A program made the position numbers and the translations under genes. 64,000 nucleotides of DNA from CBDDEC01 sp965226785 (GTDB taxonomy: Bacteria; Chloroflexota; Dehalococcoidia; UBA2979): the NCBI GenBank assembly GCA_965226785.1, contig CBDDEC010000002.1, positions 1 to 64,000 of the forward strand. Reading direction: 5' to 3'. Positions within the stretch are counted from its first letter, which is position 1. Every line of letters starts with the position of its first letter. Positions 58,459-64,000 of this stretch are shown piece after piece. A model generated the notes under the pieces. That model searched no databases. It worked only from the letters and a program-made list of their open reading frames with translations, and was not told the DNA's origin.

Positions 58459-59088
58459 CTACTCCTTGCCAATCGTCGTCTTGGCGACCACCTTCACGCC
58501 CTGGATGGTGCCCTCAACGGATCGACGGACCCGCACCGCGGCAACCTCGCTGACCTCGCCGGCCGCCTCGATGGCGCCGGTCGCCGCGGCCGCCGCCGCC
58601 TCCTCCACGTTCACGGTGGTGTCCTTCGCGGCCTCGATGGCGCCTTCGACGGCGCCCAACGCGGCGGTCGTGATGTCGGCGCCCACGGCCGACGCCTCAC
58701 TCACCACAGTGCGGCTCGTCTGCCCGATAGCCTCCAGCGACTCGCTGCCCGCCTCGGCCGAGCCACGCACCACGCCGATCACCGCGCCCTTGGCCGCGTT
58801 CCCGACCGAGGCGCCCACACTGCTGGCCGACTCAACAGCCGCCGTCACGGTATCGGCCGCGGTCTCCGCTGCCTGTCCGCCGACGTCGCCGACGGCGTCG
58901 ATGGTGCCCTTGACGGCCCCCACGGCCACACTCCCGGCGGCGCCGCCGGTTTCGCCCGTCTCCTTGATGGCGCTCTGTACAGTCGAGGCGACCGTCTCGA
59001 CCACCGCCTGCGTGATCTCACCGCTGCCGCGGATCACGCCAATGATGCTGTTCTTGACCCGCGCCCCAATCTCCTGCTCGTCGGCCAT
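58459..59088 (-). CDS. Phasin-like Ala/Gly-rich amphipathic helical protein
   Basis: About 209 residues from ATG 59088 (MADEQEIGARVKNSIIGVIR). Nearly the whole chain is helical with Ala/Val/Thr/Glu repeats (GAVKGTIDAVGDVGGQAAET, GAVIGVVRGSAEAGSESLEA, GAVEGAIEAAKDTTVNVEEA). An 11-residue-like periodicity (xxGAVxGxIxx) runs through it. No Cys, His or Trp. This fits phasin or LEA-type coat proteins that bind granules or membranes; which is unknown. There is no PHA gene in the window. Confidence 0.6.
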   Translation of the reverse strand: MADEQEIGARVKNSIIGVIRGSGEITQAVVETVASTVQSAIKETGETGGAAGSVAVGAVKGTIDAVGDVGGQAAETAADTVTAAVESASSVGASVGNAAKGAVIGVVRGSAEAGSESLEAIGQTSRTVVSEASAVGADITTAALGAVEGAIEAAKDTTVNVEEAAAAAATGAIEAAGEVSEVAAVRVRRSVEGTIQGVKVVAKTTIGKE

Positions 59089-59329
59089 GCGACTCACCCC
59101 CATCCCCATCAGTTCGAGGTTGTCAGTAGGGGCTCATCTTCACGGAGCCCGCTGCGCGCGTCAACACGCGGACCCGCCGCCGTGCGCTCCGCGCGGGCGC
59201 CGGCGAGCCTCCACGCCCACCGCGGGCGGATCAGCGGCACCGGTTCCTCTGCACGCGGGATCCCCCACCTCTCTGGTCCGTCCCCTCGCGTTCCGGGCGC
59301 GGCCGGCGAGGAATGACGATACTGGACGC

Positions 59330-60436
59330 ATGCACGCCGAGCCCCGCTACTGGTGGCACTGGTGGGCCGTGAACGCGCGGTGGTGGTGGCGCGACGTCCG
59401 CTTGCTGGTACGCGAGACGGTCCGGGAGTTCGGCGCCGACCAGTGCCCTCAACTCGCCGCCGGCATCTCCTACTATGTGCTGTTCTCGATCTTCCCGCTC
59501 GCGCTGCTGTTCCTCGCGATCAGCGGCCTCGTGCTCGTGAACGAGAGCGTGCGCGAGGATCTGGTCGAGAGCCTGTTCGACGCGCTGCCGCTCTCGGAGG
59601 GGGAGGGACGCGACGACCTGGAGAGCGCCATCGGCGGCCTCACGACCGGGATCTCTGTGGCGGGAGTGGTCAGCATCGTCGGCCTGATGTGGTCGGCCTC
59701 GGGCATGATGGGGGCGTTGCGGCGGGCGCTCAACCAGGCCTGGGACACCGACTACAAGCGTCCCTTCCTGCACGGCAAGCTACTGGACTTCGTGATGGTG
59801 CTGAGCCTGGGCATCCTCATGGGCCTGTCCGTGGGCGCGACGATCTTCCTGCAGGTTGCACGTCGGGTCAGCGACGACCTTTCGGACGCGCTCGGGCCCC
59901 TGGGCTCCGGCGCCACGCTCAGCCTGGAAGTGGCGGCGGTGTTCGTGCCGTTGCTGCTCTCGTTCGTGACCTTCATGGTCCTGTTCAAGTTCGTGCCGAG
60001 CGTGAAGACCCGGTTCCGCTCCATCTGGCCCGGCGCGCTGCTCGCGGCCGTGCTGTTCGAGGCGGTGAAGAATGGGTTCGCCCTCTACCTCCGTTACTTC
60101 GGCAACTACGACGCCGTATACGGCTCGCTCGGCACCGTCGTCGCCTTCCTCTTCTTCGTCTACGTCAGCGCGAACATCATCCTCTTGGGAGCGGAGGCGG
60201 CATCCGAATGGCCGCGCGTCATCCACGGGCACTATGACGACGTTCCGGCGGACGACGTGCAGCAGCGCGAGAGCGCCGCGCCGCGCGAAGCGCTCTGGCG
60301 CCGCCTGCGAGGGGGGCTGACGGGGCTGTTCCGCGGTGACGAGAGAGCCCCCGACCACATCGAGGACACGGCCGGCCGGGATGCGCGGCGGCGGCGCAAG
60401 GCCGACGAAATCGCCCGGCGAACCGGCCAGGGGTAA
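59330..60436 (+). CDS. YihY/BrkB-family integral membrane protein
   Basis: 368 residues. Signature CPQLAAGISYYVLFSIFPLA near the N-terminus, then hydrophobic helices VVSIVGLMWSASGMMGALRR, ALNQAWDTDY, LDFVMVLSLGILMGLSVGAT, AAVFVPLLLSFVTFMVLFKF (with VPSVKTRFRSIWPGALLAAV) and GSLGTVVAFLFFVYVSANII LLGAE as split. It was once called RNase BN by mistake; the function of the family is unsettled. The C-terminal 70 residues are charged and cytoplasmic. Start ATG 59330. Confidence 0.87.
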   Translation: MHAEPRYWWHWWAVNARWWWRDVRLLVRETVREFGADQCPQLAAGISYYVLFSIFPLALLFLAISGLVLVNESVREDLVESLFDALPLSEGEGRDDLESAIGGLTTGISVAGVVSIVGLMWSASGMMGALRRALNQAWDTDYKRPFLHGKLLDFVMVLSLGILMGLSVGATIFLQVARRVSDDLSDALGPLGSGATLSLEVAAVFVPLLLSFVTFMVLFKFVPSVKTRFRSIWPGALLAAVLFEAVKNGFALYLRYFGNYDAVYGSLGTVVAFLFFVYVSANIILLGAEAASEWPRVIHGHYDDVPADDVQQRESAAPREALWRRLRGGLTGLFRGDERAPDHIEDTAGRDARRRRKADEIARRTGQG

Positions 60437-60444
60437 CCGGGCTG

Positions 60445-61394
60445 GGCAGTGTCAGATCTCAGGGCGCGTCGACCCTTAGGCGCCACAAGGCGACGTCGCT
60501 GGTGGTCTATGCTGCAGCCAGTTCGCTGATCAGCGAGTGCCAGCGTGTGAGGAAGAGCCGTCGCTGCTCTGTCAACGCGACATGGGCGCCACCGCGGCGG
60601 CGGACGCGGAAGTACTGTCGCAGCTCATCGAACGCGCTACAGAAGCGCGACGCGGACTCGAAGCTCCCGAAGCCCTGCATCGGGTAGTAGCGCTGCTTCA
60701 CCGCTCGGTGACTCTGCTCGGTGTAGTTGTTGAGGTACTGCGTCGTGCGATGCCAAGCCTTGCGGCCGATGATCCAGCGGATCGCCCGTCGGTAAGCGGG
60801 GTGCAGGTCGGTCGTGATCCGTGCGGGCTTGCGTTCGGTGATCTCGACCAGTCTCCGCAAGAACCTCCGCGCGGCATGCTTGTCTCGACGCTCGCTCAGC
60901 ATCGAATCGATCAGTTCTCCGTCGCCGTCGATCGCTCGGTAGAGGTAGCACCAGCGCCCAGCGACCTTCACGTACGTCTCGTCGAGGTACCAGGACTCGC
61001 CGGCTCGGGCTCGTCGCTTGGCGCGGAGCTGGCCGGCGAGCAGTGGGGCGAATCGAAACTCCCACTCCCGGATGGTCTCGTGCGTGACCTCAACACCGCG
61101 CTGGAGGAGCATCTCTGCCACGTCGCGGAAACTCAGCTTGTAGCGCAGACGCCACAGCACCGCGAGGAGCACCACGTCGGTCGGGACCTGAAGATGGTTG
61201 AACGGCGTGCCGGTTCGCTCGTTGAAGCGACGCTTGCACGAGCGGCAGTTGAATCGCCGGTAGCCGAGCGTCGTGCGCGCCTCGCGTCTGGTCGTGGCGG
61301 CGGATGCACAGTGCGGACAGTTCACCGATGTCTCCTCGTCCATGCTCAGACGAGGCTAAACCTCACAGTTCGAGCCCTCAGATCTGACGCAGCC
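60445..61394 (-). mobile_element. IS6-like element B copy 6 (subtype b)
   Basis: Ends GGCAGTGTCAGATCTCAG and inverted GGCTGCGTCAGATCTGAG, 950 bp. Close relative of copy 5, opposite orientation. The pair brackets about 7 kb (53.3-60.4 kb) of acyl-CoA, membrane and duplicated genes. Confidence 0.87.
60507..61343 (-). CDS. IS6-type DDE transposase (subtype b)
   Basis: 278 residues. Zinc ribbon NCPHCASAA/CRSCKRRF, WYLDETYVKVAGRW, ITTDLHPAYRRAIRW (here Ile, as in functional copies), YTEQSHRAVKQRYYP. Intact. Confidence 0.88.
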   Translation of the reverse strand: MDEETSVNCPHCASAATTRREARTTLGYRRFNCRSCKRRFNERTGTPFNHLQVPTDVVLLAVLWRLRYKLSFRDVAEMLLQRGVEVTHETIREWEFRFAPLLAGQLRAKRRARAGESWYLDETYVKVAGRWCYLYRAIDGDGELIDSMLSERRDKHAARRFLRRLVEITERKPARITTDLHPAYRRAIRWIIGRKAWHRTTQYLNNYTEQSHRAVKQRYYPMQGFGSFESASRFCSAFDELRQYFRVRRRGGAHVALTEQRRLFLTRWHSLISELAAA

Positions 61395-61616
61395 CTCGGA
61401 GATCTCCCGCTCGACGATAACGATCGTGTCGCCGGAGGCGGCGTTACCGAGGCCGCTGATCGTGCCCTCGATCGGCACATCACTGGAGCAGGCGGGGTCG
61501 TCGACCGGCCAGCTCACGCCGAAGTCGAGGCGGGACTCGCACTCACCAGCGACAAGGAATTCGACTTGGACTCGGAACACTGCCGGGCGCAGGCGTAGTC
61601 CCAGGATCGACAACCC
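61395..61616 (-). pseudogene. Fragment of an unknown protein next to IS
   Basis: The minus strand reads LGLRLRPAVFRVQVEFLVAG, ECESRLDFGVSWPVDDPACS, SDVPIEGTISGLGNAASGDT, IVIVEREISEGC up to the IS end. Paired Cys and a beta-rich composition suggest an exported domain. I do not recognise it. Both ends are lost. Confidence 0.35.
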
Positions 61617-61635
61617 GTGGGACGGAGCCTCTGTG

Positions 61636-62661
61636 TCAAGCGGCCTCGGTAGCGCAGGTGCGAGCATCGGCCACCATGCATCGGTAAACGACGTCCGAGA
61701 GTCGGCGTTTGAGGCAGCGCAGCGCCTCGTTCCGACTCTTGCCAGCGGCGAGTTTGCGACGGAAGTAGCCGTGGCCTTCGGTGCCCGGCATGCGCGCCTG
61801 GGTGAGCGCCGCGATGTGGAGCGCCCGGTTCAGCTGGCGGTCTCCACCGCGGCTGAGGCGATGGCGTTGGACCTCCCCGCTCGACACCTCAAGCGGCGCC
61901 GTCCCCGTGTAGCTGGCGTAGTGCGCGCGCGAGGGGAAGCGACTGACCGCTCCGCTGCGCCCCACGATCTTCGCCGCCAGGATCACGCCGACGCCGGGGA
62001 TGCGCGTGAGGGCGCTGCCTTGTACGCGCAGCGCTGCCTCGAGGCGGCGGCCGTTCGCGACGAGGTTGCGGTCCAGCACCCGCACCTCGCGCACCAGTTC
62101 GCGGGCCATACGCAGCCGCTCGCGATCCGCGGCGCCCGTCGGACGCAGGCGGCGTAGGAGCGCCTGCGCGCGATCGGCGGAGAGCCTGGAGGGGCCCCCA
62201 CCCGGTCGTAGCTCGCGCAGCAGCCGGTGCAGCCGGTTGACCACGCGCGTGCGTTCCTGCGTGAGCTCGTCGCGGCGGTCGGAGAGCAGTCGCAGCACCG
62301 CCGTGTCGTCCTCCGCCCGCACGGCACGCAGCGCCGTGAGGGGTTGGGCGGCGAGCGCAATGGCACGCGCGTCTGCGGGGTCGGACTTCCCGCCACCGGA
62401 GAGCAAGCGCACGCGCGCCACCAGCCGCGCCGGGACATCGACGACCGACTCGCCCTCCGTGAGCAGCCACTGGCTGAGGCCGTGGCCGAGACCGCGGGCC
62501 CCCTCCACGGCCCAGCGGCGCTCGGGCCACTGCCGCGCCCAGCGCAGCAGCCGTCTGTGCGCACGAGCTTCCACCCGGAGCTGGCCGAGCTCGCGGCCCG
62601 CGGGGTCGACGGCGAGGGCGGTATGCGAGGACTTGTGGGGGTCGACGGCGATCACGATCAT
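61636..62661 (-). CDS. IS110-family transposase (DEDD recombinase)
   Basis: About 341 residues, ATG 62661 with AGGGAGAG upstream. MIVIAVDPHKSSHTALAVDP (Asp), AVEGARGLGHGLSQWL (Glu), GGGKSDPADARAIALA (DxxD), a helical middle, then LTRIPGVGVILAAKIVGRSG, HYASYTGTAPLEVSSGEV, HRLSRGGDRQLNRALHIAAL. Different from the IS110 at 33 kb (low identity by eye). A bridge-RNA-guided recombinase by family. Confidence 0.88.
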   Translation of the reverse strand: MIVIAVDPHKSSHTALAVDPAGRELGQLRVEARAHRRLLRWARQWPERRWAVEGARGLGHGLSQWLLTEGESVVDVPARLVARVRLLSGGGKSDPADARAIALAAQPLTALRAVRAEDDTAVLRLLSDRRDELTQERTRVVNRLHRLLRELRPGGGPSRLSADRAQALLRRLRPTGAADRERLRMARELVREVRVLDRNLVANGRRLEAALRVQGSALTRIPGVGVILAAKIVGRSGAVSRFPSRAHYASYTGTAPLEVSSGEVQRHRLSRGGDRQLNRALHIAALTQARMPGTEGHGYFRRKLAAGKSRNEALRCLKRRLSDVVYRCMVADARTCATEAA

Positions 62662-62890
62662 GAAGCTCTCCCTGTCGTAGCTGAACTGCGGTGGGGAGGG
62701 CGGTGGACAGGCCGACTTCGGGAGCACCCGCACGCCTCTGTCGAGTCACACCGCGGCCGGACGGTGGCCGGCGACACTCCGCCCCAGAGCCAGTCCTGCT
62801 CAGCAGCACGGCAGCAAAACTTGGAGTCAGCCGACCAGCGTCCTCAACACCTTAGGGCCGCAACCCCCGGTGTCTGGCCGGATTCAAACA
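62662..62890 (-). ncRNA. Candidate bridge-RNA region of IS110 element E
   Basis: The 230 bases between the transposase start and the left end contain no gene. In IS110 elements this region encodes the bridge RNA that pairs with target and donor. The target here is an element-A end (GTGGGACGG/CAAAACC), so part of that sequence should appear in a target-binding loop. Not verified by folding. Confidence 0.35.
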
Positions 62891-62892
62891 AG

Positions 62893-63120
62893 TCGGCAAA
62901 ACCTCATGCGGCCCACCGATACTCATGATGCAAACCTCCTAGCAGCAGCTTGCTGACGGCTCGCTGGCTCGACGCCCGCTGCACCGGCTTGCGTCCCTCC
63001 GGAGAGTCGAGCGCGAGTGACCGATGTGGGCGCATCGCGTTGTAGTGCTCGATGTACTCGTGGAGCAGGCGCCTCAGATGCTACTCGTTGACCGCGATGA
63101 CGTGATCGAGGCACTCGCGC
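62893..63120 (-). mobile_element. Element A-like left-end fragment (copy 8)
   Basis: CGGCAAAACCTCATGCGGCC and the tail of the transposase gene, more diverged than other copies (e.g. GCAGCAGCTTGCTGACGG; an in-frame change in RRVLGEY). It ends near 63120 at the conserved CTCGCGCCGG. Its outer nine bases lie at 61617, beyond the IS110. Confidence 0.7.
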
Positions 63121-63368
63121 CGGTCACCCGCTTCACGCTTCGGCGTCTCGCGCGGGTACGTCCTCAGGCGCGGGGCCGGGAAGTCGAGGAGTGTGGGGAA
63201 CTTCGCCTCGACGACGCCGGGAGTCACGGCGTCCCCACGTCCCCAAAGCCGATGTCAACCTGGAGCGTGATCCGCCGCCCCGGAGGTCGGCTCAGCAAGG
63301 CTAGTATGGCGACCCCGAACCTGCCGCTGTGGACCACGCGAGAGGGCAATGGCGGTACGGTGAGAGCG

Positions 63369-63746
63369 ATGCACCAAGTCGACCGTGAGACATTCGGGGC
63401 GCTGCTCGTCGAGGCTGTGGCCACGCTACCCGAGGCGTTCCGCGAGCGCATCGAGAACTTGAGCTTCATCGTTGAGGAAGCGGCCCATCCAGACGACCTC
63501 CGACGCACCGGCACTACCCGCGGCCATACGCTGCTCGGGCTCTACCGCGGGGTCCCGCTGACCCGCCGTACGTCCAGCTACAACCTCACGACGCCTGACG
63601 TCATCGTCCTCTTCCGGCAACCGCTCCAACGAATGGCGCGTGACGCCGAGCATCTCGCAACGCTCGTGAAGCACACGGTTCAGCACGAGGTGGCGCACTA
63701 CTTTGGCATCAGCGACCGACGGCTGCGGGAGCTTGGCTCGTACTAA
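63369..63746 (+). CDS. Zincin-like metallopeptidase family protein
   Basis: 125 residues from ATG 63369. FGALLVEAVATLPEAFRERI, ENLSFIVEEAAHPDD, TLLGLYRGVPLTRR, PDVIVLFRQPLQRMA and the zinc motif VQHEVAHYFGISDRRL (HEVAH). This matches the PF06262-type minimal zincin family, whose biological substrate is unknown. Upstream sequence to 63120 is not recognised. Followed by element-A-like DNA at about 63850. Confidence 0.82.
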   Translation: MHQVDRETFGALLVEAVATLPEAFRERIENLSFIVEEAAHPDDLRRTGTTRGHTLLGLYRGVPLTRRTSSYNLTTPDVIVLFRQPLQRMARDAEHLATLVKHTVQHEVAHYFGISDRRLRELGSY

Positions 63747-63849
63747 GGCGCGTTCCCGCCGGCGTTGGTAGTGACGACGCGCAGAACTCGGCTCGGAGTC
63801 GATGCTATGTAACCGCCGGTACTTGGAAGTGGCGTGTCTTGTGGTTCTT

Positions 63850-64000
63850 CGGGCGCTGGTCCGCCGTACAGCGTCTTGAAGGTGAGCGTCTGCACGGTGA
63901 AGAAGTCCTCAGCCCAGAGCTGCGGGCGGTGGTTGGCGAGGAAGGTTCGCCAGGACTGGGACGGCGGAGGGCGCTGCGGCGTCCGCCGATAGCACCTCAC
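63850..64000 (-). mobile_element. Element A-like transposase fragment at window edge (copy 9)
   Basis: The minus strand reads PPPSQSWRTFLANHRPQLWA, EDFFTVQTLTFKTLYGG, matching the first catalytic Asp region of the integrase-core proteins but more like element C in part (FLANHR). It runs off the window at 64000 and is cut on its left side at about 63850. Confidence 0.7.

Larger units (their letters stand above)
61617..62892 (-). mobile_element. IS110-family element E inserted in an element A end
   Basis: GTGGGACGG at 61617-61625 is the outer end of element A. The IS110 follows (AGCCTCTGTGTCAAG...), and after its other end (AACAAGTCGG at about 62892) element A resumes with CAAAACCTCATGCGG. CGG is present at both junctions, consistent with a short core. 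The transposase has a short right end and a 230-base non-coding left end. Confidence 0.75.

Noticed and set aside
57407..60436. 1009-codon open frame ending in YihY
   Set aside because: Only the last 368 codons (from 59330) are YihY. The earlier part is antisense to the DUF4389 and phasin-like genes, whose own strands carry the recognisable proteins.

Overview
The window is a patchwork. Bases 1 to about 7440 are clearly less GC-rich than the rest. They carry an acyl-CoA (methylmalonyl-CoA) mutase subunit, a secreted GH12 glucanase and a ureDABC cluster whose ureC stops abruptly at about 7440. From there on the DNA is strongly GC-rich. It has F420-type and actinobacterial-looking genes (LLM oxidoreductase, sulfatase, enoyl-CoA hydratase, dodecin, YihY, DUF4389) broken up by insertion sequences. 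I read the main part as a high-GC environmental bacterium (Actinomycetota such as Thermoleophilia, or Chloroflexota; not resolvable by eye), probably a metagenomic or IS-scrambled contig. The first 7.4 kb may come from a different replicon or organism.

Layout. 1-7.4 kb: mutase, GH12, dead IS4-type transposase, urease genes. 7.5-17 kb: a chimeric transposase, a Ser/Thr kinase plus zinc-ribbon gene pair, an F420 oxidoreductase, a 20-copy 9-bp minisatellite, a medium-chain dehydrogenase, an amidohydrolase stub, an integrase-core IS, and a sulfatase with a beta-lactamase-like stub. 17-25 kb: a helicase missing its N-terminus, an IS3 fragment, a methylase tail, a phage packaging module (ParB-like, small protein, TerL), a tyrosine recombinase and a tRNA-Gly attachment fragment. 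25-28 kb: a quinone oxidoreductase and a nucleotidyltransferase, repeated almost exactly at 44.8-46.4 kb. 28-42 kb: IS copies separating defence-type pieces: PD-(D/E)XK nuclease tail, ParDE, restriction-enzyme tail, TIR-like gene with an amber codon, SbcD/SbcC-like pair, RecB-like nuclease stub. 42-48 kb: dodecin, a tRNA-Ser interrupted by a small element, DUF4389, a McrB-like/phage protein fusion. 48-52.4 kb: SbcC tail, Mrr-like tail, AddB-like piece, PIN stub, XRE-ImmA regulator and a patatin-like lipase. 53-60 kb: enoyl-CoA hydratase, CoA-transferase stub, PII-like and Yip1-like proteins, a 1.3-kb inverted copy of the 43-44.6 kb region, a phasin-like protein and YihY. 60-64 kb: further IS copies and a zinc metallopeptidase.

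Three IS groups dominate. Element A is an integrase-core IS (ends CGTGGGACGGCAAAACCT; nine full or partial copies). Element B is IS6-like (ends GGCNNNGTCAG; six copies). There are also two IS110 elements. Tiny non-autonomous elements carry element-A-like ends. One IS110 appears to insert repeatedly at the same base inside element-A ends. Many genes are cut exactly at IS boundaries, so most of the defence-type genes are remnants. The best candidates for intact or unusual biology are the kinase/zinc-ribbon pair, the TIR-like/small-protein/SbcCD/RecB-like locus (36.3-41.0 kb), and the XRE-ImmA/PIN/patatin locus.
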